Part shown: positions 1 to 10,606 of the stretch, in pieces | Layout: every line of letters starts with the position of its first letter | Numbering within the stretch: the stretch's first letter is position 1 | NCBI GenBank assembly: GCA_025363715.1 | Contig: JANYLR010000087.1 | Span: forward strand, 1-54,411 | DNA length: 54,411 bases | Direction: 5' to 3' | From: Holophagaceae bacterium | GTDB lineage: Bacteria > Acidobacteriota > Holophagae > Holophagales > Holophagaceae | Translations under genes and position numbers: made by a program | The notes under the pieces: model-generated | What the model was told of the DNA's origin: nothing | What the model saw: the letters and a program-made list of their open reading frames with translations, nothing else | Databases searched by the model: none

Positions 1-1556
1 ACGGGCCGCTCGGGGTGATTCACCAGCCGATCCAGGCGGTCGAGATCTGAGAACAGCAGGTCCGGCCGCTTGTACGGGACAAAGCGGCGGGCGAAACCGA
101 TGGTGAGGGCATCCGGGTCCAGGGGGGGCGGCTCGATCTCGACCAGGCCCAGGCGAGCGCGGGTGGCTGCGCAGCGCTGCCGGATGAACCGGATGGTCCG
201 GGCCTTCAGGACCTGCTTCGTCTCCCAGATCTCTGCGGACGAGACGTTCATGATCTTGGCCCAGGTGTCGGGTCGGGTCAGGGCCCCCTGGTACCCCACG
301 CCCAGGTGGGATTCGTAGAGATGGTTCATCTCCGTGGCCAACCAGGTGGGCAGATGGACCCCGTTGGTGACATGGCCGATGGGGACGGCCTCTTCCCGCA
401 GCCCCGGATAGAGGTGGTTCCACATCTTGCGGGATACCACGCCGTGCAGGGCGGAGACGCCGTTCGCGCGGCGCGAGAGCTTCAGGGCCAGCACGGTGGG
501 CAGGAAGTGGGACCCATGGTCGTGGGGGTTGACCCGGCCCAGGCCCATGACCTCGTCGAGCGACAGCTTCAAACCTTCCGCGAGCGGTCGCAGGTGCTCG
601 GTGGCCAGATCTGCAGGGAAGCGGTCGTGGCCAGCATCCACGGGCGTGTGGGTGGTGAACACCGTGGCCGAGGCGACTTCATGCAAGGCCTGGTGGGGAT
701 CCATGCCATCGAACTGGATGCGGTGGCGGGCCCGCTCCAGCAGGGCGAAGGCTGAGTGGCCCTCGTTCAGGTGGAACACGCTGGCGTGGATGCCCAGGGC
801 CCGCAGAGCCCGGGTTCCGCCCACGCCCAGCAGCAGCTCCTGCTCGATGCGCATGCGCTGGTCGCCGCCGTAGAGGCGGGCCGCCAGGGAGACATCCTTG
901 GGGTTGTTCTGCTTCACCCGCGTGTCCAGGAGGATGAGGCGGATGCGGCCCACCTGCACCTCCAGCACGGCGGCATGCACCGTCCGGCCGGACATCTCCA
1001 CGGAGACCTGGATGGGCTCGCCGTGGCGGTCCACGGTCTGGGTGATGGGCAGGTCCGCGATGTCGTAGGGCTCCATCACATCCTGCTGCCAGAGGTTGGC
1101 GTCCAGCACCTGGTTCGTGTAGCCCTCGTGGTAGAGCAGGCCCACGCCCACCAGGGGCACGCCCAGGTCGGAAGCCGCCTTCAGGTGATCGCCGGCCAGG
1201 ATGCCCAGGCCGCCGGAGTAGATGGGCAGGGATTCGTGAACGCCGAACTCCATGCAGAAGTAGGCCACGGGCCGGCTGCGCAGGGCCCCGGCATGGGTGA
1301 GGCCCCAGGTGGTGACCGGCGTGAGGTACTCCTGGAGCTGGCGGAGGGCCCGGTCCACCCGGGCTGGCACATCCACATCCGCCGCCCGCTGCTCCAGCTG
1401 TTCGCGGGAGATCTGCTTGAGCACCGACATGGGGTTCTGGTGGGCCCTGTGGTAGAGGTCCAGGTCCAGGTCGCGGAAGATGGTCCGCACCTCGGGCTTC
1501 CAGGTCCACCACAGGTTCTGGGTGAGCTTCTGCATTTTGGGGATGAGCTTTTCCAT
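1..1556 (-). CDS. glgP: alpha-glucan (glycogen) phosphorylase, N-terminal part, cut by window edge
   Basis: GT35 enzyme that releases glucose-1-phosphate from glycogen in the cytoplasm. About 518 N-terminal residues are visible and the C-terminus lies beyond position 1. The protein opens with the short helical domain (LTQNLWWTWKPEVRTIF) found in the bacterial/archaeal short phosphorylase type, followed by phosphorylase motifs such as AYFCMEFGVHESLPIYSGG, VFHLNEGHSAF and GHVTNGVHLPTW. The pyridoxal-phosphate lysine region is outside the window. The start at 1556 has an AGGA ribosome-binding site and lies 8 bases after the glgB stop, so the two genes are surely cotranscribed. Family is certain; the symbol follows the family. 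Confidence 0.93.
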   Translation of the reverse strand, partial: MEKLIPKMQKLTQNLWWTWKPEVRTIFRDLDLDLYHRAHQNPMSVLKQISREQLEQRAADVDVPARVDRALRQLQEYLTPVTTWGLTHAGALRSRPVAYFCMEFGVHESLPIYSGGLGILAGDHLKAASDLGVPLVGVGLLYHEGYTNQVLDANLWQQDVMEPYDIADLPITQTVDRHGEPIQVSVEMSGRTVHAAVLEVQVGRIRLILLDTRVKQNNPKDVSLAARLYGGDQRMRIEQELLLGVGGTRALRALGIHASVFHLNEGHSAFALLERARHRIQFDGMDPHQALHEVASATVFTTHTPVDAGHDRFPADLATEHLRPLAEGLKLSLDEVMGLGRVNPHDHGSHFLPTVLALKLSRRANGVSALHGVVSRKMWNHLYPGLREEAVPIGHVTNGVHLPTWLATEMNHLYESHLGVGYQGALTRPDTWAKIMNVSSAEIWETKQVLKARTIRFIRQRCAATRARLGLVEIEPPPLDPDALTIGFARRFVPYKRPDLLFSDLDRLDRLVNHPERP

Positions 1557-1564
1557 GAAGATTC

Positions 1565-3484
<1,920 letters not shown>

Positions 3485-3554
3485 GGACCATTCTAGACGC
3501 TGGGCGAGGGGCCAGGGGGAGGGAATCCGGATGAAAGGCCCAACGGCCCTAGGT

Positions 3555-3989
3555 CTAGTCGCTGATCAGGACCTGGACTCGGAACTCTCCCATGGACGGG
3601 GCATCCTTTTCGAAGGCCCGGCGGGATTGGAATTCCAGTGCGGTGTTTCCCGGCTGGAGGGCCCTGAAATGGAAGATCCGAGTCTCGGCCGCGCCCGGCA
3701 TGGGCTCCTTGGCCGGTTCGGTACTCGTTTCCCCCTCCTGCCGGAGCATTGAGGGATCGTTACGGGTAATGACCCAGTCGTAGCCGGTTCCGGGGCTCCA
3801 GGCCAGCTTGACGGTGAGCTGACCGCCCTTGGTGACCTTCACGGTCTGGGCATGATCCGCCTTGGTGACGATGACGTTCGGGCTCACCTTCTCCTCCATG
3901 GTGGAGCGGTTACAAGCGGTTGCGGTCATCGCCAGGCTCCCTGCCATGAGCGGAGCAACGATCCAATACCCCATTTTTCGGTATTGCAT
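3555..3989 (-). CDS. chagasin-type (I42) cysteine-protease inhibitor, lipoprotein
   Basis: A 144-residue exported protein. An N-terminal hydrophobic segment ends in a lipobox-like TATAC-N (Cys at about residue 26), which points to a lipoprotein. The mature part has the marks of the chagasin/I42 family: a GTGYDW loop (equivalent to the NPTTGY.W loop), a central acidic/proline-rich loop, and a late strand reading [19 protein letters not shown] that matches the inhibitor's third loop region. I42 proteins are tight-binding inhibitors of papain-family C1 peptidases, and a C1 peptidase lies two genes upstream on the same strand. The start has a strong AGGAGGT site 6 bases upstream. The pairing is by context and is not proven. 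Confidence 0.82.
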   Translation of the reverse strand: MQYRKMGYWIVAPLMAGSLAMTATACNRSTMEEKVSPNVIVTKADHAQTVKVTKGGQLTVKLAWSPGTGYDWVITRNDPSMLRQEGETSTEPAKEPMPGAAETRIFHFRALQPGNTALEFQSRRAFEKDAPSMGEFRVQVLISD

Positions 3990-4170
3990 ATCGATACCTC
4001 CTTTTTTTGCTGAAAACCAATGGTTTCAGCCATTGGGGCTGGTTGTAAGGATGCCGGGAAGGTCCAAGAGGATGCCTCCCGAGTGGACCGCACCGGGACG
4101 GCGCGGTTCAAGAGGGAATGTCGCGGGGAAGGGATTCCTTTCAGCGGTGGGAAATTTATTGACGTGGCGG

Positions 4171-4566
4171 TCATGGAACCTCGAGCTTCTTCCACCCTTT
4201 GGGCTGTTCGGCCAACTCGCAAATGAACACGTTGATTCCGCGCTTCCCGGCCAGATCAGACAATGCCTTCAGTTCGAGCTCCTCTTCGGCGACATACAAA
4301 AAGGCATTGCTGGTGGAGATCCAGACCCCGTTCTCCTTCATCTGCGGGGGCAGGGTGGCGAGCATGGGTTCCAGGTCCCCGGCTTTCGCGAAAGTGCTTT
4401 CGACCTGGGTGAGCGGGTCCCGGACCTTGAATCCGGGGGTCTCGTTCGATAATCCGGCCATGGCGCCCGGCACCCAGAGGAGATGCAGCCCCTTGGCTTC
4501 ATTGGGCAGGGTCCCGGCCTGCGGGGCCAGGAGTATCACGGCCATGATCGATGCGCGCAGGAACAT
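4171..4566 (-). CDS. small exported protein of unknown function between C1 peptidase and I42 inhibitor
   Basis: A 131-residue protein that I do not recognise. Residues 1-20 are hydrophobic (FLRASIMAVILLAPQAG) and look like a signal peptide. The rest is a compact mixed alpha/beta sequence with a single cysteine (NVFICELAEQ) near the C-terminus and no catalytic motif I can name. The start is well supported by GGAGGATCC directly upstream of the ATG. It lies between the papain-like peptidase gene (125 bases upstream, with a terminator-like hairpin between) and the I42 inhibitor gene (about 180 bases downstream), all on the same strand. A role in the same protease/inhibitor set is an inference from position only. 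Confidence 0.7.
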   Translation of the reverse strand: MFLRASIMAVILLAPQAGTLPNEAKGLHLLWVPGAMAGLSNETPGFKVRDPLTQVESTFAKAGDLEPMLATLPPQMKENGVWISTSNAFLYVAEEELELKALSDLAGKRGINVFICELAEQPKGWKKLEVP

Positions 4567-4610
4567 GGATCCTCCGGAGTTGATTTGGGCCCTGGTGTGG
4601 GACAGCCGTC

Positions 4611-4648
4611 AAAACACAATCACCCCGACAGGATAGGCCGGGGTGATT
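4611..4648 (-). terminator. intrinsic terminator-like hairpin after the C1 peptidase gene
   Basis: Perfect 10-base arms (AATCACCCCG at 4618-4627 and its complement at 4639-4648) with an 11-base loop. Read on the minus strand, the hairpin is followed by GTGTTTTG, a short U-run. It lies 42 bases after the peptidase stop. Confidence 0.65.
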
Positions 4649-4690
4649 GCCGTTGGTAGCAGGGCGGTGTTCACCCTTTGGAAGGTGTCG

Positions 4691-5974
4691 CTAGGGCAGG
4701 AAGTAGGTCATGCCGTGGCCGGGGGTGAACGGCCGTCCGACGAAGCAGATCCGATGGAACCCGTGCTTCCTGATGGTATTGATGGCCTTGTCGGCATCAG
4801 ACTGGCTGCCGAAGGCGATCATGGAATGGTTGCCATCCACCACCAGGTAGTTGGTCCCCGAATGCTGGACCTTCAGGTTGGTCGGATTGAAGGAAAGGCA
4901 ATCTTCCACGGGAGCTGGCGGGATGGCCTTGGCGTCGACCCATACCGCATGAGTGCCGATGCCGTTCGCGCCGTACTTGATCCACATGTAGCCGCTCATG
5001 CCCCAGCCGGTGCCCCAGGAGTTCTTGATGAGCCAGGAACCGCCACCCATGGTGTCGTCCCAGCCCACGATGGCCACGCAGTGGTTGAGGCCCGCGACGT
5101 TCTGGTTGAACACGCCGCTGTGATAAGCCTGGAAGGCCGGGGTTGCCATCACGCCCACCGAAAGCACACCGTGCTGGACGAGGGCGGCCTTGAGCTGGGC
5201 CACCGAGGGGAGGCCATAGCCGGCCACGAAGCCCCAGGCAGAGGCGAAGTACGGCCGGGCGATCGTCGTGCAGGTCCCGTTCGTGCCCGTGTAGGGCTTG
5301 CTGGCTTCGGTGCCGGTGCCCTGGTAGGCCAGGGTCTTGGTCACCCACTCCATCCACCCGCCGTTGCAGCTTCCACTGCCATTGCCGGCCGGATGGGTGC
5401 TGCTGCAGCTGAGGACGTCCTGTTCGGAAAGGTCGACCAGCTGGTGGTTACGGATGGCCCAGCTGGATTCGAAGGCCGCCATGGTTCCGAAGACCCAGCA
5501 GCTGCCGCAGCCGCCCTGGTTCTTGACCGGGGTCACCTTGCCCTGGGTGACCCAGTTGAAGGCCGAGGCGCCGACCCCTCCGGTGGCCAGGCTCTGGGCC
5601 ATGCCCATCTTGAAGCCAGGGGTGATCTTCGCGTAGGCAGCGACCGCGGCGGTATCGTCGCTCAGCATTTTGGCCGACAGGGGCATCTGGGCCGCGATTC
5701 GCGCCGCCGCATCAGCTGGGACCTTCAGGCCGCACAGCTGCTCGAGGGGGTGGTCCATGGCCTCGGTGTAGCCCACCTCGAAGGAAAGCCGCTGGGATTT
5801 GATTTCCGCACGGATCCCTTCGAGGCGGCCCTTGATCGCCGCCGGGGCACTCAATTCGCGCGACTTGAGCTGCATGCTGACCGCAGGCTGGAACTGCTTC
5901 ACCTGCGCCATTGCAGTGACCGGAGCGAAAAGTGCGGCCGCCACGATCAAACTTGAAAGGCGTGTTCTTTTCAT
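4691..5974 (-). CDS. exported papain-family (C1A) cysteine peptidase
   Basis: A 427-residue peptidase with a Sec signal peptide (LIVAAALFAPVTAMAQ, about residues 8-23), a propeptide region and a C1A catalytic domain. The catalytic set is intact: Cys159 in QGGCGSCWVFG, His298 in NHCVAIVGW and Asn318 in IKNSWGTGWG. The spacings of 139 and 20 residues are close to papain's. The oxyanion-hole Gln precedes the Cys motif. An extra domain of about 80 residues follows (GNHSMIAFGSQSDADKAINTIRKH); this type of tail recurs in bacterial C1 peptidases. The start at 5974 is chosen because GGAGGTG lies just upstream and the signal peptide begins there; an upstream in-frame start would add 34 unlikely residues. 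It is divergent from the gene at 6227. Confidence 0.92.
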   Translation of the reverse strand: MKRTRLSSLIVAAALFAPVTAMAQVKQFQPAVSMQLKSRELSAPAAIKGRLEGIRAEIKSQRLSFEVGYTEAMDHPLEQLCGLKVPADAAARIAAQMPLSAKMLSDDTAAVAAYAKITPGFKMGMAQSLATGGVGASAFNWVTQGKVTPVKNQGGCGSCWVFGTMAAFESSWAIRNHQLVDLSEQDVLSCSSTHPAGNGSGSCNGGWMEWVTKTLAYQGTGTEASKPYTGTNGTCTTIARPYFASAWGFVAGYGLPSVAQLKAALVQHGVLSVGVMATPAFQAYHSGVFNQNVAGLNHCVAIVGWDDTMGGGSWLIKNSWGTGWGMSGYMWIKYGANGIGTHAVWVDAKAIPPAPVEDCLSFNPTNLKVQHSGTNYLVVDGNHSMIAFGSQSDADKAINTIRKHGFHRICFVGRPFTPGHGMTYFLP

Positions 5975-6067
5975 CGCCACCTCCATGGGTGAGGAAACGT
6001 TCCTGTGCTCCGAGACCGCGTGCAGCATCGAGGAACTGGGTTGTTGGAAACAATCACGGGATTGAAG

Positions 6068-6102
6068 TGGGTCCATTTTTTCTTGATCGGTTGTAATGTC
6101 AA
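6068..6102 (-). promoter_or_regulatory. candidate sigma70-type promoter of the C1 peptidase gene
   Basis: On the minus strand a consensus TTGACA (6097-6102) is followed 16 bases later by AAAAAT (6075-6080), a fair -10. This predicts an mRNA leader of roughly 95 bases. It lies in the 252-base divergent region that must also hold the promoter for the gene at 6227. Confidence 0.4.
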
Positions 6103-6226
6103 TATGGTTTTTCTAACATCACCAATTGATGCAGATCAAAACGAAACCTGTTCCATGCGCCCACCCGGGACCATAATGACGACAGGTTCCGGACCCCACA
6201 TGCAGGCCCTCCAGAGAGGATGATCC

Positions 6227-6991
6227 ATGAACATGCGCCAGGGTGTTTCGTGGCTGGCATTGACGCTGCTGTTCCTGACGGCTGGGGCTCCGGCCACGTC
6301 CCAGGAACCGCCCGCCACCGAGGAAAGTGACTGCCTGTCCGAGAATGCGAACCGGAAGAACAAGATGCAGTTCTTCGTCTGCCTGAATTCGAAGCGGGAA
6401 TACTGGCAGGACCAGATCATCAAGGTGCAGACCGAGTGCCAGCCGAATTCCCTGAAATATGCGGGCTGCTACACCCGGTATCTCACCTTGAGAAACAAGG
6501 CCAACCTGCTCATTGACATGCTCATCGCGGAACTGAAGTACGGCGACAACACCCCGCCGGAGAAATTCAAGCAGCTCATGCTCGCCGTCAACACCAGCTC
6601 CCAGGACCTCGACAAGTACATCCAGGGAACCACCTGCGAAGGGGCCAGCAACCGGTTCCTGCCGCTCCTCATACCGCTTCTCACCGCGGCTTTTCTAGAC
6701 CGGAGTCGCGTGCTCCTGGATGGGTGGCTTTCGGGGAACCGGAACATCAAGGACCAACGGGTGATGGAACTGATGAGCCAGCGCTGGCGTTCCCCCCAGG
6801 AATTCGGGGCCATGCCTCCCTCGGCGCCTCCGGCCCAGCCGCAGCAGAACCCTCCCGGGGGCTTCGCGCCACTGCCTTCCGGTACACAGCCCATGGATCC
6901 TCAGCCTTCCCTGCCCTCTGGGGAGCCGTCACCACTTCCTTCCAGCCAGCCCCCTAGCGATCCTCCCCCACCGCCGCCTCCGCCCTCCTAG
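6227..6991 (+). CDS. exported Cys-containing protein with Pro-rich tail, unknown function
   Basis: A 254-residue protein of no family I recognise. A signal peptide (SWLALTLLFLTAGAPATSQ) covers about residues 8-26. The mature part is mostly helical with at least five cysteines (in ESDCLSE, FFVCLN, QTECQ, YAGCYTRY, GTTCEGA), suggesting disulfides in the periplasm. A short hydrophobic stretch (FLPLLIPLLTAAFL, about residues 144-157) could be a membrane-interacting helix. The last 60 residues are Pro/Ser-rich and end in a run of prolines. The start has GAGAGG upstream. It leads a plus-strand unit with the caspase-family gene 32 bases downstream, so it may be a partner or substrate; that is inference. 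Confidence 0.75.
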   Translation: MNMRQGVSWLALTLLFLTAGAPATSQEPPATEESDCLSENANRKNKMQFFVCLNSKREYWQDQIIKVQTECQPNSLKYAGCYTRYLTLRNKANLLIDMLIAELKYGDNTPPEKFKQLMLAVNTSSQDLDKYIQGTTCEGASNRFLPLLIPLLTAAFLDRSRVLLDGWLSGNRNIKDQRVMELMSQRWRSPQEFGAMPPSAPPAQPQQNPPGGFAPLPSGTQPMDPQPSLPSGEPSPLPSSQPPSDPPPPPPPPS

Positions 6992-7023
6992 GAGTTCCGG
7001 CCATTCCCTGATCTGGTTCCACC

Positions 7024-10000
7024 ATGCCGTTGTCTGACCGCAAGGCACGCCTTCTCCGCTTCGGGCGGGTCGCAGTCCTGGCCCTGCTGCTCCTTTCCAC
7101 GGGCGCCGTGGGCGGCCAGGAGTTGCTGACGGCTACCCTGCCAGTGTGGACGATGGAAGGGCCCCAGGCCCTGCAGCGGGTTGTCCTGTCCCCGGACGGG
7201 ATGACCGTCCTGCTCCTGCAACAGGATAATTCTCTCAGGATGGTGGACCTGGCCTCGGGAAGCACCCTCCGGACGGTCGGCCCCCTCCCGGGAAGGATCA
7301 AGGCTCTTGTCTTCGAAGGAAGGCTGGATGTTGCCTGGGTGGCCACCGAGCGGGAGGTGTGGTCCCTTCCCGTGGACAGGGCGGTTGCTCCGAGGAAGCT
7401 CTGGGGATCGGAGGCCAGCATCCAGGACCTGAGCCTGTCACCGGACCTGGATCTATTGGCGGTGGCCACCACGAGTGGCGCTCAGATCCTGAACCCCCGC
7501 ACTGGGGCCATGCTCTGGTCCACCACAGGCCTGGCCTGCTCCGCCATCCGGTTTGCCCCGGTGGGGAGAACGGTGGCCTTGGCGGTCGGCAGAACGGTGA
7601 GGATCCACGAGATTCCCGGCTTCGTCCTCCGGCAAACCTGGCCCTTGGAGGTTCCGGTGACGGCGCTCGCCTACGCTCCCGATGCCCGTTTCCTGGCGGT
7701 GGGTGGCGCGAATGGGTCCCTTTTGCTCAAGCGGCTTGCTGATGGGTCCACGCTCAAACAGCTGGATGCGGGCTTTTCAGGGGGAGCAGTGGCCCTGCTC
7801 GCCTTCGCCGGCGATCCAGCGGGACTGTTCGCCGTTTCCGGGCGCCAGCTGCAAGCCTTCTCGGACCTGGACCAGGGCTCTCCTGCCTCCAGGCTGCTTG
7901 CGTTAGATGAAGCCATCCTTTCCCTCGCCTTCTCGAAAGGAGCCGGAGCGCTGCTGGCGGTCACCGAAGGCGGGAAGTCGCTGGCCCGCTGGCCCGTTGC
8001 GACCGCGCATCGACCTGCTTCGAGGCCCCGCGAGGACCAGCCTTCCCTCACCATCCTGAGTCCGGAGCCAGGTTCGACCGTGCTGGGCGGCACTGTGGAT
8101 CTGGTGTTCCAGGTGGATTTCCGCCCAGAGCGTCCGGTAACCGGGATCCGGGTTCTTTCGGGGGGTCATGTCGCCCGCTTCACCTTCACACCAGCCATCG
8201 GTGGTCAGGCTGTCACCTGCGAAGGGTCCTACAAAGGGAGCCTCCAAAGCGGACTCAAGTACACCTGCCGGGTCCAGCTGCCTGAATCGAGCACCACCCT
8301 CCTGCTGCAGGCGGACAGCCCGGGCGGTTCCAGTGAACCGTCGGTGCTGACGTTCCAGAGGGGATCCGGGTCGCCCCTGAAGGTGGTCCCGCCCGTCGTT
8401 ACCCTGGTGAGCCCGGCGGGACGAGCCACCCTGCAGTCGAACCAGCTCTCCGTCGCGTTCAAGGTGACCTTCCTGCCGGGTCAACCCGTCACGCTGGTCC
8501 GCGCCACGCTGGATGGGGTGCCCGTCCCCCTGCGGAATGTGACCCGGTCCACCGGGGCCCCCTTTGATTCCTCCCTCGGTTGGCTCAATGGCGAGACCTA
8601 CCGCTGTCCCGTCCAGGTCCCGGAATGGGACAGCACCTTGGCGCTGGTGGCCGAAACAGCCCATGCCAGCAGCGTTCCAGCCGAGTCGAAGCTCCTGTGG
8701 AAACCCATTTCCGCGGCCACGACCGGATCCGCCCCACCAGCCGCCCCTCGCTCGTCGCAGGCTGATCCCTCCCTTGCGGCAGGGGCGGTGGGGACGGACT
8801 TCGGGAAAGTGAAGGCCACGGCGGATCAGGCCAGTCGGATCCTGGAAGGGGCCCCTCAGGGGAACTCGATGGCCATGGAAGTGGATGCCAAGGGGCGCCT
8901 CCGCTGGCGGGACCCCGCCGCCAAGGCCACCAAAAAGACCCCGCCACGCGCCGCCACCCAGGGAGGTCCGGCGCCCAAGGCCGCCTCCACCGCCCTGCCC
9001 AGCCTGAAGATCCTGGCACCCGCCGATGGATCGCGCTTCAAGGGCCGGGAGATTCAGCTCTCCGTGAAGCTCGGCGAAGGTCCTGGACAGGACGTCACCC
9101 GGCTCCAGGCCTTCGTGGACGGAGCCGCCGCCGATGTGGGAATCCAATCCTCCGCAGGCACCCCCATCAGCCCCCCTTATCCGAAAGGGCAGGCGCTCAA
9201 GGTCCTGGTGCCCGTACCTCCCCAGGACTGCCAGGTTTCGGTGCTGGCCGAAAGCGCGGCGGGGCCGGGCAAGCCCTCCGTGCTCCGGCTCAAGTTCGAA
9301 GGGGAGGCTTCCGCGATGGGCCGCTCGGTGATGCAGGTGGTCAAGCCCAGGATCGCCATCATTGATCCGCAGCAGAACACCCTCGTCCGCAGCAATGTCG
9401 TGCAGATCGGAGTCAGGGTGGCCCTGGATCCCCGGCACCCACCTCCGGCCATTCGGCTGCTGGTGGACGCCCAGGAAGTGAAGGCGGAAAGGATCGCACC
9501 CGCTGGCGGCGCCCCAGCTGCGCCGGCGGCGGCAGGGACCCGGGGCCCCACCGAGGAGGTCCAGTACTACCGCCTGACCCTTCCCTCCAAGGACTGCACG
9601 GTCATGGCCTATGCGGAGACGCCCTATGCCACCAGCGATCCCTCCCTGGTCAAGCTGCGCTGGGAATCGCCCGCCAAAGCCGCGGCCGCCGCCACGGGGC
9701 TGCCCACCCTCTACCTCCTTGCCGTGGGGGTCAGCAAGTACAAGGACAAGAACATCACCCTCACCTATCCCTCGAAGGACGCCCGGGATTTCGCGGAGGT
9801 CATGAAGCTGCAGAAAGGAAGGATGTACAAGGACGTGGTGGTGAAGATCCTCACCGATGAAACGGCCACCCGCGACAACGTCATGGACAACCTGGAGTGG
9901 ATCCAGCGACAGGCCACCCAGCGGGACATGGTCATCGTGTTCTTCGCCGGGCACGGCATCAACGATACGGTCACCGGGAACTACTACTACCTTCCCTACG

Positions 10001-10449
10001 ATGCCAGCATCGAGGCGGTGAAACGGACCATGATCCCCGGATCGGAGATCCATTCCACCCTCGCGAGGCTCACCGGCACCCGACTCCTGTTCCTGGATAC
10101 CTGCCATGCCGGGAATGTCACCGGAACTGCCATGCGCGGCGTGCCTGACATGCGGCAGTTTCTTCAGGAACTGAAGGATGGCGGCCAGGGACTGGTGGTC
10201 ATCACCTCGTCCCGCCCGGGGCAGAAATCCCAGGAACACCCCGCCTGGAACAACGGGGCCTTTACCAAAGCGCTGGTGGAAGGTTTGATGGGGAAAGCCC
10301 TGAAGGACAGACAGGGCTTCATCACTTTCACCGCGCTGGATGCCTACATCACCCAGCGGGTGAAGGAACTGACCAAGGGGACGCAGGCTCCGGCCACACA
10401 GAAGAGCACTGAAGTCTCTGATTTCCCGTTGGCCTTCTCGGACCTGTGA
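7024..10449 (+). CDS. exported caspase-family (C14) protein with WD40-like propeller and four Ig-like repeats
   Basis: A 1141-residue multidomain protein. An N-terminal hydrophobic segment (VAVLALLLLSTGAVGG) is a signal peptide or anchor. Residues about 40-335 form WD40-like blades (LSPDGMTVLLLQQDNSLRMV, APDARFLAVGGANGSLLLKR). Four Ig-like repeats follow, each opening with a strand such as PSLTILSPEPGS, PVVTLVSPAGRA, PSLKILAPADGS or PRIAIIDPQQNT. The C-terminal caspase/metacaspase domain starts near residue 895 (YLLAVGVSKYKD). Its dyad is intact: His977 in FFAGHGIND and Cys1027 in LLFLDTCHAGN, 50 residues apart. The Asp before the Cys fits the family. It lies 32 bases after the previous gene and upstream of the FHA-Lon gene. 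The substrate is unknown. Because it appears exported, it differs from cytoplasmic caspase-type defence effectors. Confidence 0.88.
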   Translation: MPLSDRKARLLRFGRVAVLALLLLSTGAVGGQELLTATLPVWTMEGPQALQRVVLSPDGMTVLLLQQDNSLRMVDLASGSTLRTVGPLPGRIKALVFEGRLDVAWVATEREVWSLPVDRAVAPRKLWGSEASIQDLSLSPDLDLLAVATTSGAQILNPRTGAMLWSTTGLACSAIRFAPVGRTVALAVGRTVRIHEIPGFVLRQTWPLEVPVTALAYAPDARFLAVGGANGSLLLKRLADGSTLKQLDAGFSGGAVALLAFAGDPAGLFAVSGRQLQAFSDLDQGSPASRLLALDEAILSLAFSKGAGALLAVTEGGKSLARWPVATAHRPASRPREDQPSLTILSPEPGSTVLGGTVDLVFQVDFRPERPVTGIRVLSGGHVARFTFTPAIGGQAVTCEGSYKGSLQSGLKYTCRVQLPESSTTLLLQADSPGGSSEPSVLTFQRGSGSPLKVVPPVVTLVSPAGRATLQSNQLSVAFKVTFLPGQPVTLVRATLDGVPVPLRNVTRSTGAPFDSSLGWLNGETYRCPVQVPEWDSTLALVAETAHASSVPAESKLLWKPISAATTGSAPPAAPRSSQADPSLAAGAVGTDFGKVKATADQASRILEGAPQGNSMAMEVDAKGRLRWRDPAAKATKKTPPRAATQGGPAPKAASTALPSLKILAPADGSRFKGREIQLSVKLGEGPGQDVTRLQAFVDGAAADVGIQSSAGTPISPPYPKGQALKVLVPVPPQDCQVSVLAESAAGPGKPSVLRLKFEGEASAMGRSVMQVVKPRIAIIDPQQNTLVRSNVVQIGVRVALDPRHPPPAIRLLVDAQEVKAERIAPAGGAPAAPAAAGTRGPTEEVQYYRLTLPSKDCTVMAYAETPYATSDPSLVKLRWESPAKAAAAATGLPTLYLLAVGVSKYKDKNITLTYPSKDARDFAEVMKLQKGRMYKDVVVKILTDETATRDNVMDNLEWIQRQATQRDMVIVFFAGHGINDTVTGNYYYLPYDASIEAVKRTMIPGSEIHSTLARLTGTRLLFLDTCHAGNVTGTAMRGVPDMRQFLQELKDGGQGLVVITSSRPGQKSQEHPAWNNGAFTKALVEGLMGKALKDRQGFITFTALDAYITQRVKELTKGTQAPATQKSTEVSDFPLAFSDL

Positions 10450-10606
10450 GGGCCTGGCCGGGACCCATAGGGAGTGGGCCAGGGAAGCCCCCGGAATCGA
10501 GCCAGGGGGGCTTCTGGAAGCGCAGCCTCCCACAAGGGCCGCTGACCGCGTTAGTCTTCCAGGATCAAACCATGTGCGGCGCGAGCCGAGATCCCGAGGT
10601 AGAGGC

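Noticed and set aside
5976..6120. Possible c-di-GMP (GEMM) riboswitch in the peptidase leader
   Set aside because: I looked for the conserved GEMM core (GACGCAAAG-type segment and tetraloop receptor) and did not find it; only a small imperfect hairpin (GTTCCT...AGGAAC) is present.
7024..10449. Caspase gene as a gasdermin- or CRISPR-associated caspase system
   Set aside because: The protein has an export signal, and there is no recognisable gasdermin, Cas or Csx gene beside it.
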